NCBI RefSeq assembly: GCF_042435035.1
Contig: NZ_JBHMQT010000067.1
Span: 34,735-98,734 of the forward strand
Length of the DNA stretch: 64,000 nucleotides
Source: Sphaerimonospora cavernae
Lineage (GTDB): Bacteria > Actinomycetota > Actinomycetes > Streptosporangiales > Streptosporangiaceae
Reading direction: 5' to 3'
In this document: positions 48,270 to 57,163 of the stretch, piece by piece
Position numbering within the stretch: position 1 is the first letter of the stretch
How the letters are laid out: every line of letters begins with the position of its first letter
The notes under the pieces: model-generated
Seen by the model: only the letters and a program-made list of their open reading frames with translations
What the model was told of the DNA's origin: nothing
Database searches by the model: none
Translations under genes and position numbers: made by a program

Positions 48270-49501
48270 CGCCCGTGCATGGTGCCATCCAACTAATCGA
48301 ACTCGGTGCGATCATTTTGGCCCTCGGCCTGCTCGGGGCCGTGGCTTTCCGATTCTCCATCTCGGCGATCCCGCTGTACCTGCTGGCCGGTCTGGCCTTC
48401 GGGATCGGCGGCATCCTCCCCCTGACCACCAGCGAGGAATTCGTCTCACTGGGCGCCGAGGTCGGCGTGATCCTGCTGCTGTTCACCCTGGGCCTGGAAT
48501 ACACGGCCGACGAACTGGTGGGAACGCTGCGCACCTCGGCCCCGGTGGGTCTGCTCGACCTGGTGCTGAACGCCGCCCCCGGCGTGATCACGGCGCTCGT
48601 GCTGGGATGGGGGCCGGTCGCGGCCGTCGCCCTCGGCGGCATCACCTACGTCACCTCCTCCGGCATCACCGCCAAAGTGGTCGGGGACCTGGGCTGGCTG
48701 GGCAACCGGGAGACCCCGGCGGTGCTGTCGGTGCTGGTGTTCGAGGACCTCGCCATGGCCGCCTACCTGCCGATCCTCACCACGCTGCTGGCCGGGGCCG
48801 GTCTGGCCGCCGGCGCGATGAGCCTCGCCGTCGCGGGCGGCACGATCACCGTCATCCTGTTCATCGCGCTACGGCACGGCACCCTGGTAGGGCGGTTCGC
48901 CTCCAGCCCCAACGAAGAGGTGCTCCTGCTGAAAGTGCTCGGGCTGACCCTGCTGGTCGCCGGAGTCGCCCAGCAGTTGCAGGTGTCGGCCGCCGTGGGG
49001 GCGTTCCTGGTCGGCATCGCCCTGTCCGGCCCCCTGGCCCACAACGCCAGGCGGGTGCTGGAGCCGCTGCGTGACCTGTTCGCCGCGGTGTTCTTCGTGT
49101 TCTTCGGCCTGCAGACCGACCCGCGCCAGTTGCCGCCGGTCCTCGGGATCGCCGCGCTGCTCGCCGTGATCGGGGTGGCGACCAAGGTCGCCACCGGATG
49201 GTGGGCGGCCCGCCGGGCCGGGGTCGGGCCGAGCGGCCGGCTGCGCGCCGGGGCCGCCCTCATCTCACGGGGAGAGTTCAACATCGTCATCGCGGGCCTG
49301 GCCGTCAGCGGCGGCATCGGCGGCAAGCTCGGGCCGCTGGCCGCCGCCTACGTGCTCATCCTCGCGGTCGCCGGGCCGCTGCTGGCCCGCGGCGCCGAGC
49401 CGCTGGCACGGTTGCTGCGCCGCCGCACCATCGGGACCACCCAGCCGGTCGCCTGTACGGTCGCGCACGACTCTGTGGAAGCCTCGAACGAGATCCCCTG
49501 A
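48266..49501 (+). CDS. Cation/proton antiporter (CPA2, KhtU-like)
   Basis: The protein has 411 residues and about twelve helices. It shows the CPA2/KefB pattern: GLAFGIGGILPLTT in the N-terminal third, VGVILLLFTLGLEYTADELV, SSGITAKVVGDLGWLGNRET, VLSVLVFEDLAMAAYLPILT with the acidic pair, and SRGEFNIVIAGLAVSGG near the C terminus. It exports potassium in exchange for protons. It overlaps the KhtT gene by 4 nt, so the two are made together. Lack of a fused TrkA-N domain fits the KhtTU form. Confidence 0.93.
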   Translation: MTPVHGAIQLIELGAIILALGLLGAVAFRFSISAIPLYLLAGLAFGIGGILPLTTSEEFVSLGAEVGVILLLFTLGLEYTADELVGTLRTSAPVGLLDLVLNAAPGVITALVLGWGPVAAVALGGITYVTSSGITAKVVGDLGWLGNRETPAVLSVLVFEDLAMAAYLPILTTLLAGAGLAAGAMSLAVAGGTITVILFIALRHGTLVGRFASSPNEEVLLLKVLGLTLLVAGVAQQLQVSAAVGAFLVGIALSGPLAHNARRVLEPLRDLFAAVFFVFFGLQTDPRQLPPVLGIAALLAVIGVATKVATGWWAARRAGVGPSGRLRAGAALISRGEFNIVIAGLAVSGGIGGKLGPLAAAYVLILAVAGPLLARGAEPLARLLRRRTIGTTQPVACTVAHDSVEASNEIP

Positions 49502-49573
49502 CCGGTCTCGGTCCTTGTCGCGGGGAACGGAGCGGACCGCTTGCGGCCAGGTACGCGGCGCGGCACCGAGTGG

Positions 49574-51742
49574 TCAGCGGGGGTGAATCGTGACGGGAAC
49601 CCCGTTGAATACGGCGTTTCCGGACAGGACGTCAACCACCGTCTCATCCGTCAAGGCGTTGGCGTTGACCCCGGCATGCTTGTTCGCGACCAGCTGCCGG
49701 CCCTTCCCGTGCCCCCAGCCGTGCGGCAGGCTCACCACACCCGGCATGACCGACTCGGCAGGCTCCACCGGCACGGTCAGCTCACCGGCCGCCGAGCGGA
49801 TCACGGCCTGCTCGCCCAGGCCGAGCCGGGCCACGTCCGCGGGGTTGACGTGCAGCGTGCAGCTGTTGCTGCCCCCGACGAGCGGCCCCACGTTATGCAG
49901 CCAGCTGTTGTTGGAACGCAGCTGACGCCGTCCGATCAGCAGGAACTCGGCAGGTGGCTCGGCCGCGCGCTCGTGCAGCCGGGCGACGTCGTGCGCCAGT
50001 TCGGGCGGGGCCAGCTCCACACGGCCCGAAGCGGTGCACAGCAGCTCACCCAGCCGTGGCCGCAGGGCGCCGAGGTCGATCCCATGCGGCTCGGCCAGCA
50101 GGTCTGCCAGCGACAGGCCGTAGGGGCCGAGCTTGAGCATGGCGTCCAGCATGAGCTCGACCCCGCTGTCGCCCCGCAGGGCGGCCCGCAGCTCCGCCGC
50201 GTCCCTGCCTTCGACCGGCGAACCGGGCGTCTTCACGGCGTTGCCCAGCAGCTCCCCGAGGATCACCTCGTCGAGCATCGCCGGATCGGCGTCCGCGCCC
50301 TGCCCGGAGGCGATGAGGGTGAGCCGTGCCATGATCTCGCCCTCCGACGGGCGGCCGGGCTCGAGCGGCAGGATCTGCGGTGAGAACCTGGCGTAGTCGC
50401 GGACGGTGACGGTCAGCAGCAGGAAGTCGTAGTGCGGCATCTGCAGGATGTGCGGCGGCGGCAGGATGACATGGGCATGCCGAGTCGTCTCGTTCAGGTA
50501 CGGATCCACACAGACCATGAACTCCAGGTCCTGGAAGGCGTGGTCGAGGCGGGGACCGTTCGGCGCCGACAGCACCGGGTTGCCCGCCACCATGACCAGT
50601 GCCCGGACCTGCCCCTCCCCTGGAGTCTCGATCTCGTCGGCCAGCGTGGCGACCGGCAGTTCGCCCATCACCTCCGGAAGACCCCTGACCCGGCTGTGCC
50701 AGCGGCCGGTGACGAACGGTTGGCGGGTGCGGCCGAGTTCGAGTGTCGCGGGCTTGGCGAACATGACGCCGCCGGGCCGGTCGAAGTTGCCCGTCAGCAC
50801 GTTGATCACGTCGACCAGCCACTGCACGGCCGTGCCGAACTCGGCGGTGCAGGTGCCGACGCGGGTGTAGACGGCGGCGGCGGGTGCCGCGGCGAGCTCA
50901 CGGGCGAGTCGGGCGATGTCCTGCGCAGGCACCCCGCAGATCCCGCTCACGCGCTCGGGAGGGAACTCGGCTGCCAAGAGCCGCAGCTCCTCCAGCCCGT
51001 TCACCTCCAGGTCGATCAAGGTGAGGTTCTCCGACAGCAGCGTATGGACGATGCCGAACAGCAGATAGGCGTCGGTGCCCGGCCTGACGAACAGGTGCTC
51101 GTCGGCCATGGCGGCTGTCCGGGTGCGGCGGGGGTCGACGACGACGAGTTTGCCGCCCCGCTGCCGCAGCGCCTTCAACCGGCCAGGGAAGTCGGGAGCG
51201 GCGCACAGCGAGCCATGGGACACCGCCGGGTTGGCGCCGAGCACCAGCAGGTAGTCGGTGCGGTCCAGGTCCGGCACCGAGATGGCCAGCGGGTCGCCGA
51301 GCATGAATCCGCAGGCGACGTGCTTGGGCATCTGGTCCACCGTGCTGGCGGAGAAGACGTTGCGAGTGCCGAGAGCCTGCGCGAGGGCCCCTCGATACAG
51401 GATGCCGCCCATGGTGTGGAATGTCGGATTACCGAAGAACGCGGCGACGGCTTGGCGGCCGTGCGTCTCGATGACGTCGTGCAGCCCTCGGGCGACCACC
51501 TGAAAGGCCTCATCCCAGGATGCCTCTCGCCACTGTGATCCCTCGCGGATCATCGGGGCCCGCAGGCGGTCGGGGTCCTCATCGAGCCGACCCAGGCTCG
51601 CCCCCTTCGGGCAGGTGTAACCCTTGGAGAAGGGGTCGTCCGGATCACCCTTCACCGACAGGACTCGTCCGGCGTCATTGAGGGTGAGCCGCAGACCGCA
51701 GACGGCATCGCAGATGGGGCAGGTCCGGTGTGCAGTTCTCAT
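49574..51742 (-). CDS. Molybdopterin oxidoreductase (formate dehydrogenase-like)
   Basis: The protein has 722 residues from the ATG at 51742 with AGGAG upstream. The 4Fe-4S motif CPICDAVCGLRLTLN has three Cys near residues 8-15, and the fourth is in KGYTCPKGA near 44. The catalytic domain shows FGNPTFHTMGGILYRGALAQ, STVDQMPKHVACGFMLGDP, and DYLLVLGANPAVSHGSLCAA. At the place of the metal ligand I see no clear selenocysteine or cysteine. The C-terminal cofactor domain ends DETVVDVLSGNAVFNG. It probably acts in the cytosol. Substrate and electron partner are unknown, as no ferredoxin or diaphorase gene is next to it. Confidence 0.9.
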   Translation of the reverse strand: MRTAHRTCPICDAVCGLRLTLNDAGRVLSVKGDPDDPFSKGYTCPKGASLGRLDEDPDRLRAPMIREGSQWREASWDEAFQVVARGLHDVIETHGRQAVAAFFGNPTFHTMGGILYRGALAQALGTRNVFSASTVDQMPKHVACGFMLGDPLAISVPDLDRTDYLLVLGANPAVSHGSLCAAPDFPGRLKALRQRGGKLVVVDPRRTRTAAMADEHLFVRPGTDAYLLFGIVHTLLSENLTLIDLEVNGLEELRLLAAEFPPERVSGICGVPAQDIARLARELAAAPAAAVYTRVGTCTAEFGTAVQWLVDVINVLTGNFDRPGGVMFAKPATLELGRTRQPFVTGRWHSRVRGLPEVMGELPVATLADEIETPGEGQVRALVMVAGNPVLSAPNGPRLDHAFQDLEFMVCVDPYLNETTRHAHVILPPPHILQMPHYDFLLLTVTVRDYARFSPQILPLEPGRPSEGEIMARLTLIASGQGADADPAMLDEVILGELLGNAVKTPGSPVEGRDAAELRAALRGDSGVELMLDAMLKLGPYGLSLADLLAEPHGIDLGALRPRLGELLCTASGRVELAPPELAHDVARLHERAAEPPAEFLLIGRRQLRSNNSWLHNVGPLVGGSNSCTLHVNPADVARLGLGEQAVIRSAAGELTVPVEPAESVMPGVVSLPHGWGHGKGRQLVANKHAGVNANALTDETVVDVLSGNAVFNGVPVTIHPR

Positions 51743-51845
51743 CGGCGCTCCTGAGGCGGGGACGCCTTTCATGATGAGACGGCCGGACGAGACCCCTCAT
51801 CTTCCATCGTGCGGTCAATCGCGGCCGATGTCGGCGACGCCGGGG

Positions 51846-51876
51846 TTGACCTTCACCCTGGGTGAAGCCGCAGGAT
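51846..51876 (+). promoter_or_regulatory. MerR-type promoter with operator palindrome
   Basis: TTGACC (51846-51851) and CAGGAT (51871-51876) are 19 nt apart, the long spacer typical of MerR-controlled promoters. Overlapping the spacer is the perfect palindrome CTTCACCCTGGGTGAAG at 51851-51867. It is 40 nt before the MerR-PP2C gene and should be the self-regulated promoter of that operon. Confidence 0.75.
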
Positions 51877-51915
51877 CGTCGGCGTCGGCCACGGGGGCCG
51901 AGACGAGGAGGAGCG

Positions 51916-53040
51916 GTGGGTGAGCTGTTGACGATCGGGGCGTTCGCCCGCGCCGCACGGCTGTCGCCGAAGGCGCTGCGGCTGTACGACGAACTCGGGT
52001 TGCTGCGGCCCGCGGCGGTGGACGGGGAGTCCGGATACCGGTACTACGATCCGGGACAGCTGGAGCAGGCCCGATTGATCGCCTGGTTGCGGCGGCTGGG
52101 GATGCCGCTGGCGCGCATTCGCAGGGTGTGCGACCTGCCGGCGCCCGCGGCGGCCGAGGAGGTCGCCGGCTACTGGGAGCGGGTGATGGCCGAGACGGCG
52201 GCCCGCGGGCGGATGGCCACCTTCCTCGTCGACTATCTGTCGGGAAGGGGCAGCGCCGTGGAAGACGCCGCGACCATGCTCGGGATCCGGTACGCCGCCA
52301 GGTCGGAGTCAGGACTGGTACGCACGAGCAACGAGGACACCGCCTACGCCGGCAGCCGGTTGCTGGCGGTGGCGGACGGGATGAGCGGCCGAGCCGGGGA
52401 CCGCGCCAGCGTCGCGGCCGTCGACGCGCTCAAGCCGCTGGAAACGCTGGCGGTTCCGGCGGATGACCTGCTCGGCGCGCTCGCCGACGCGGTCGCCGAG
52501 GCCGATCGGGCAATCCAAGACATCGCCGCGTCGGCGCCGTCGGGTGAGGCGGTCACCACGTTGACCGCCCTGCTGTGGTCGGGGTCCCGCCTGGCGCTGG
52601 TCCACATCGGCGACAGCCGGGCCTATCTGATGCGCGACGGGGGGCTGTTCCAGATCACCCATGACCACACCTACGTGCAGTCGCTGGTCGACGAGGGCCG
52701 GTTGACTCCGGAGGAGGCGGCCTCGCATCCTCGGCGGTCGCTGCTGGTGCGGGCACTGACCGGTACGGGCGCGGCCCAGCCCGACCTGTCGCTGCATGAG
52801 GCCGTGGACGGGGACCGATACCTGCTGTGCTCCGACGGGCTGTCGGCCGTCGTGCCGGCCGGGTCGCTGCGCGAGGCGCTGGCCGGTACGGGCGGTCCTC
52901 AAGAGGTGCTCAACGAACTGGTCGAGCGGGCGTACGCCGCCGGCGCCCCCGACAACGTCGCATGTGTGGTCGCCGACGTGGAGCGGCTGGACACCTCGTC
53001 CACGGACGGCGCCGGTCATAACGGCGGCGGCCCGCGATGA
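51916..53040 (+). CDS. MerR transcription factor fused to a PP2C-type protein phosphatase
   Basis: The protein has 374 residues from the GTG at 51916, with GAGGAGGAG just upstream. Residues 1-75 are a MerR HTH: LTIGAFARAARLSPKALRLY, GYRYYDPGQLEQARLIAWLR. A helical linker (about 76-115) leads to a PP2C domain with RTSNEDTAYAG, LLAVADGMSGRAGDR, LALVHIGDSRAYLMRDGGLF, YLLCSDGLSAVV and APDNVACVVADV, so all metal-binding aspartates are present. It may switch a promoter by its phosphatase state or substrate. The next gene, an MFS carrier, overlaps its stop codon. Confidence 0.9.
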   Translation: MGELLTIGAFARAARLSPKALRLYDELGLLRPAAVDGESGYRYYDPGQLEQARLIAWLRRLGMPLARIRRVCDLPAPAAAEEVAGYWERVMAETAARGRMATFLVDYLSGRGSAVEDAATMLGIRYAARSESGLVRTSNEDTAYAGSRLLAVADGMSGRAGDRASVAAVDALKPLETLAVPADDLLGALADAVAEADRAIQDIAASAPSGEAVTTLTALLWSGSRLALVHIGDSRAYLMRDGGLFQITHDHTYVQSLVDEGRLTPEEAASHPRRSLLVRALTGTGAAQPDLSLHEAVDGDRYLLCSDGLSAVVPAGSLREALAGTGGPQEVLNELVERAYAAGAPDNVACVVADVERLDTSSTDGAGHNGGGPR

Positions 53041-54332
53041 GCACCTCAACGGTGAACGTGCCGGCTATCAATGGGCCGGCGGCCCGGAAGATCGGCGCCT
53101 GGACGGTCGACCGCCGCCCGCTGGCCGTCCCGGCCTACCGGCGGTTGTGGTCGGCCTCGGCCGTGTGCGCGGTGGGCGGTTCGTTCAGCGTGGTCGCGGT
53201 GCCGACGCAGCTGTTCACGGTGACCGGTTCGTCGGCCGCCGTGGGCGCCGCCGCGGCGGTGTCGCTGGTCGCGCTGGTCGCGGCGGCGCTGTGGACCGGG
53301 GCTCTCGCCGACAGCATGGACCGGCGAAAGGTGCTGCTGGCCGCGCACTGCGGCCTGGCCCTGACGTACACCGTGCTGTGGGCCCAGGCCGCCCTGGGCG
53401 GCCGATCGCTTCCGCTCCTCCTGGCGGCGGTGGCCTGCCAGGGGCTGACGTTCGGCGCGGTCATGACGACGATGGGCACAGTCATGCCCCGCCTGGTCCC
53501 GGTCGAACTGCTGCCGGCGGCCAACAGCCTCGGCTCGCTGGTCCGCTACACCGGCTCGATCCTGGGACCGGTGCTGGCCGGGGCCCTGATCCCGGTCGCC
53601 GGGCTCGGCACGCTGTACCTGTTCGACGCCGTCGCGCTGCTGGCCGTCGCGAAGCTGCCTCCGCTGCCACCCCGCGCTACGGCTGCGCAGGACGGTCCGC
53701 CCCGCACCACGGCCGGGCAGATCCTGGCGGGTTTCCGCTATCTCGCGGCCAGCCGGCTGCTGATGGCGGTGCTGGGGGTGGACCTCGCCGCGATGGTCTT
53801 CGGCATGCCGGCTGCGCTGTTCCCGGAACTGGCCCGGCACGCCTTCGGCGGTCAGTCGGGCGGCGGCATGGAACTGGGAATGCTTTACGCCGCCTACCCG
53901 GCCGGGGTCCTGCTGGCCGGGCTGCTGTCGGGCACGTTCACCCGGGCCCGGCGCCAGGGCGCCCTCATGGCGGCGGCCGCCGTCACGTGGGGTTTCACCG
54001 TCGTGGCCCTCGGGCTGGCCGCGCGGCTGGAGATCGCCCTGATGGCACTCGCCTGCGGCGGCGCGGTGAACTTCGTGCTGAGCACCTTCCGCAACGCCAT
54101 CTCCCAGGCGCACACCGACGACGCCATGCGCGGCCGGGTCCAGGGGCCGCTCACCGTCGTGCTGGTCGGGGGCCCGCAGATCGCCAATCTGCTGCACGGG
54201 ACAGCCGGGGCGGCGTACGGGCCGCACGTCGTGATCTGCGTGGGCGGGGCGCTCACCGCGGTGACCGTGGCGGCGATCGCCTGGGCGACACCCCAGCTGC
54301 GCCACTACGTCCCCCGGTCTCCCGGCCGCTGA
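53037..54332 (+). CDS. MFS exporter (EntS/MFS_3-like) coupled to the MerR-PP2C gene
   Basis: The protein has 431 residues and about twelve helices. AYRRLWSASAVCAVGGSFSV opens the carrier core, GALADSMDRRKVLLAAHC is the helix 2-3 loop, and PRLVPVELLPAANSLGSLVR is the mid loop of this subfamily. The ATG overlaps the MerR-PP2C stop (ATGA), so both should be controlled by the MerR-type promoter. The likely role is export of the inducing compound. Confidence 0.92.
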   Translation: MSTSTVNVPAINGPAARKIGAWTVDRRPLAVPAYRRLWSASAVCAVGGSFSVVAVPTQLFTVTGSSAAVGAAAAVSLVALVAAALWTGALADSMDRRKVLLAAHCGLALTYTVLWAQAALGGRSLPLLLAAVACQGLTFGAVMTTMGTVMPRLVPVELLPAANSLGSLVRYTGSILGPVLAGALIPVAGLGTLYLFDAVALLAVAKLPPLPPRATAAQDGPPRTTAGQILAGFRYLAASRLLMAVLGVDLAAMVFGMPAALFPELARHAFGGQSGGGMELGMLYAAYPAGVLLAGLLSGTFTRARRQGALMAAAAVTWGFTVVALGLAARLEIALMALACGGAVNFVLSTFRNAISQAHTDDAMRGRVQGPLTVVLVGGPQIANLLHGTAGAAYGPHVVICVGGALTAVTVAAIAWATPQLRHYVPRSPGR

Positions 54333-54374
54333 CCTTGCGATGGCATGCCTCGGCCGCGTGTCTCTCTCGGCGGC

Positions 54375-54380
54375 TAGGAT
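54375..54380 (+). promoter_or_regulatory. -10 box of leaderless sigJ transcript
   Basis: TAGGAT lies 6 nt before the GTG at 54387; no ribosome binding site is present. Confidence 0.45.
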
Positions 54381-54386
54381 CGGGCC

Positions 54387-55331
54387 GTGCCCTTGTCCGC
54401 GGACGATGTCGATCGGTTCGAGGCCCTCAGGCCGCGCCTGGAGGCCATCGCCTACCGCGTCCTCGGCTCAGCTGGGGAGGCCGAGGACGCCGTGCAGGAG
54501 ACGTTCCTGCGCTGGCAGGCCGCCGACGTCGACCGCATCGAGGTCCCCGAGGCCTGGCTGACCAAGGTCCTCACCCACCTGTGTCTCAACCAGCTCACCT
54601 CCGCGCGGGTGCGCCGTGAGACCTATGTGGGCCAGTGGCTGCCCGAGCCGCTGCTCGCCGGGGACCCGATGCTCGGCCCGGCCGACACCGCCGAGCAGCG
54701 CGAATCGGTCTCGTACGCGGTGCTCACCCTCATGGAGCGCCTGTCCCCCAAAGAGCGGGCGGTGTACGTGCTGCGGGAGGCCTTCGGCTACCCGCACCGG
54801 GAGATCGCCGAGATCCTCGCCATCACCGAGGCGGCCAGCCAGCAGATCTTCCACCGCGCCAAGAAGCACGTCGCGGATGGCAGGGTCCGCACCGAGATCG
54901 ACGAGGCCGCCGCCCGGCGGATCGTCGAGGAGTTCCTGGCGGCCGCCACCACCGGCCGGACCGAGCCGCTTGTGCGTCTGCTCACCGAGGACGCCATCTC
55001 GATCGGCGACGGCGGCGGGAAGGTCCCGGCCCGCGCCAAGGTGCTCGAGGGCGCCGTCGCGGTCGCGAAGTTCCTGCGGGGCCTGCTCAAACCCGCCGAG
55101 GTCAAGCGTGCCCTGGTCGGCGGCGCGCCCGAGGTCTACGCCTGGACCGCCAACGGCGACCCCGCCGTGGTGGCCGTCGTCGACGGCCGGGTCGTCGGCG
55201 TCATGTGCCTGGAAGTCACCGCAGAGGGCGTCGCCGGGCTCCGCCACCAGGTCAACCCCGACAAGCTCGAGCGCGCGACCGCGCGGTGGGCGGTCGCCGA
55301 TCACGGGGAGCCGCTGTTCCACGCCTTCTGA
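54387..55331 (+). CDS. sigJ: ECF41-family RNA polymerase sigma factor (SigJ)
   Basis: The protein has 314 residues. Sigma region 2 is YRVLGSAGEAEDAVQETFLR at residues 24-43. Region 4 is LSPKERAVYVLREAFGYPHR and EIAEILAITEAASQQIFHRA at about 116-155. A SnoaL-like C-terminal domain of 120 residues follows, with the ECF41 marks WLPEPLL in the linker and DGGGK near residue 208. In this group the C-terminal domain replaces an anti-sigma factor. The typical partner, an oxidoreductase or similar gene, follows directly. Confidence 0.93.
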   Translation: MPLSADDVDRFEALRPRLEAIAYRVLGSAGEAEDAVQETFLRWQAADVDRIEVPEAWLTKVLTHLCLNQLTSARVRRETYVGQWLPEPLLAGDPMLGPADTAEQRESVSYAVLTLMERLSPKERAVYVLREAFGYPHREIAEILAITEAASQQIFHRAKKHVADGRVRTEIDEAAARRIVEEFLAAATTGRTEPLVRLLTEDAISIGDGGGKVPARAKVLEGAVAVAKFLRGLLKPAEVKRALVGGAPEVYAWTANGDPAVVAVVDGRVVGVMCLEVTAEGVAGLRHQVNPDKLERATARWAVADHGEPLFHAF

Positions 55332-55337
55332 TCGCTG

Positions 55338-55353
55338 TGTGAGGCGCTTCACA
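55338..55353. promoter_or_regulatory. Crp-type binding site
   Basis: TGTGAGGCGCTTCACA fits the Crp consensus TGTGA-N6-TCACA exactly. It lies 10 nt upstream of the ECF41-like -35 box and 71 nt before the flavoprotein gene. It could instead be a short hairpin after sigJ. Confidence 0.5.
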
Positions 55354-55362
55354 TCGCGTTCC

Positions 55363-55390
55363 TGTCAGGAAACGGCGGGCCGCCCGGTTC
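55363..55390 (+). promoter_or_regulatory. Candidate ECF41-dependent promoter of the flavoprotein gene
   Basis: TGTCAGG (55363-55369) resembles the ECF41 -35 box TGTCACA, and CGGTTC (55385-55390) with a 15-nt spacer stands where the -10 CGTC-type box is expected. The flavoprotein start is 34 nt downstream. The match is partial. Confidence 0.5.
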
Positions 55391-55423
55391 AAGTGGCGAA
55401 CCCGCGCGAGACAGGAGCAGGAA

Positions 55424-56614
55424 ATGCGGCACCGTATCATCGTCCTCGGAGCCGGATACACCGGAGCCTTCGCCGCCGGCCGCCTCGCCAGGCGGCTCCG
55501 CCGCGAGGACGTCGCCATCACCCTCGTCAACGCCGAGCCCGACTTCGTCGAACGCGTCCGCATGCACCAGCTGGCGTCAGGGCAGGACCTCAGGCCCCGG
55601 CCGCTCAGTGAGATGTTCGCGGGCACCGGCGTCGAACTCAGGCTCGCGAAGGTCACCGGCGTCGACGTCGACCGCAAGACCGTCGCCGTCGCGAACGGCA
55701 CCGTCGCGAACGGCGCAGAAGAACTCGGCTACGACACGCTCGTCTACGCCCTCGGCAGCGGCTGGAACGCCCAAGGCGTCCCGGGGGCCGCCGAACACGC
55801 CTATGAGATCGCCGGCCGCCCCGGAGCGCTTCGGCTGCGCGAGCGCCTGGCCCGCCTCGACGCCGGGCAGACCGTGGTCGTCGTCGGCGGCGGCCTCACC
55901 GGCGTGGAGGCCGCGACCGAGATCGCCGAGGCCCGCCTGGACCTCGGCGTCGCCCTCGCCGCCCGCGGCGGCCTCGGCGACTGGCTCTCGCCCAAGGGCC
56001 GCGAGCACCTGCGGAAGGTCTTCGGCAGGCTCGGGATCACCGTGCACGAGCACACCGCCGTCACCGGCGTCGAAGCCGGCCGCGTCGCCACCGCCGACGG
56101 CGGGGCCATCCCGGCCGCGGTCACCGTGTGGACCACCGGCTTCGCGGTCCACCCGATCGCGAAGGCGACCACCCTGGAGGTCACCGGCACCGGCCAGATC
56201 GTGGTCGACGGGACCATGCGCTCGGTCTCGCACCCGGACGTGTACGCCGTCGGCGACGCGGCCCTGGCGATGGGCCCCGGGGACAAGCCGTTGCGGATGT
56301 CGTGCGCGTCGGGAACTCCGGCCGCCTGGCAGGCCGCCGACGCGATCGCGGCGCGCCTGACCGGCGGGAAGCTCCCGAACGCGCCGATCCGCTACTTCAA
56401 CCAGTGCATCTCGCTGGGCCGCGAGGAAGGCCTGATCCAGTACGTCACCGCCGACGACCGTGCCGTGCGGGCGGTCCTGACCGGACGGATCGCCGCCATC
56501 TACAAGGAGGTGGTCTGCAAGGGCGCCGCCTGGGGCGTCGCCAATCCGACGTTCGGGCTGCCGACCCGGCGCCGCCGCGTCACATGGGAACGGGCCGCCG
56601 CGGCACTGGCATAA
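55424..56614 (+). CDS. NAD(P)/FAD-dependent oxidoreductase (NDH-2-like)
   Basis: The protein has 396 residues. The FAD-binding motif is IIVLGAGYTGAFAAGRLARR at residues 5-24, the NAD-binding motif VVVVGGGLTGVEAATEIAEA near 148, and the second FAD motif SHPDVYAVGDAALAM near 268. The order is that of type II NADH dehydrogenase and related disulfide-reductase-like enzymes. No C-terminal membrane helix is evident, so it may be soluble or peripheral. AGGAG is 7 nt before the ATG. Position after sigJ makes it the likely main target of that sigma factor. Confidence 0.9.
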   Translation: MRHRIIVLGAGYTGAFAAGRLARRLRREDVAITLVNAEPDFVERVRMHQLASGQDLRPRPLSEMFAGTGVELRLAKVTGVDVDRKTVAVANGTVANGAEELGYDTLVYALGSGWNAQGVPGAAEHAYEIAGRPGALRLRERLARLDAGQTVVVVGGGLTGVEAATEIAEARLDLGVALAARGGLGDWLSPKGREHLRKVFGRLGITVHEHTAVTGVEAGRVATADGGAIPAAVTVWTTGFAVHPIAKATTLEVTGTGQIVVDGTMRSVSHPDVYAVGDAALAMGPGDKPLRMSCASGTPAAWQAADAIAARLTGGKLPNAPIRYFNQCISLGREEGLIQYVTADDRAVRAVLTGRIAAIYKEVVCKGAAWGVANPTFGLPTRRRRVTWERAAAALA

Positions 56615-57163
56615 CACCAGGGGCGAAGCGGGCGCCCTCCACGTGAGGGCGCGCCGCATCCCCTCGGCTCGAGGACTACGCGACCGCTCGGGTACGGATG
56701 ACACCTCCGTCCTGCGAAGAGAACGGCTTCTCGCTTTCCCCAGCGTTCCATCGCTGGCCTGCGAAGCCACTCCCTCGGGGCCGGATGCGTCTATGGGTCA
56801 GGTTTGCGCGAGGACCGCGTCATCCACGGCCCGGAAACCCAAGGTAGCTCTGAGAGCCGACACCATCTTGCGTTGAGTGGAATCACCGACGTCCGGTGCC
56901 GGCGCAAACCGAGCCAGCCCGCTGTGGCGTCCCTGGGCACTCGACAAATATCGAGATCATTCTCAGCGCCAACGGCTGTATCGATGTTTCTCAACCCCGG
57001 TCTCGTCCCCGCCGGGGTCAACGCGTTCGACGGCGGCGCCGCGAGCGGAAAGCCGCACCGTGGCGACGTCTCTTCACGTGTCGGGTGATGCGGTCGACAT
57101 CGGGCACGATCGTAGTTGTCCGCGTACGTATGGCGACCCCGTTCAGGACCCGAGGATGCAGCA
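56615..57163. other. Intergenic region of 549 nt, no clear gene
   Basis: I see no supported gene here. On the minus strand a short frame reading MVSALRATLGFRAVDDAVLA ends at about 56805, but it has no ribosome site and only 22 residues; it may be the tail of a lost gene. AACCCCGG/CCGGGGT (56992-57018) can form a hairpin with a loop of about 12 nt. A promoter for the next gene could not be recognised with confidence. Confidence 0.4.
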
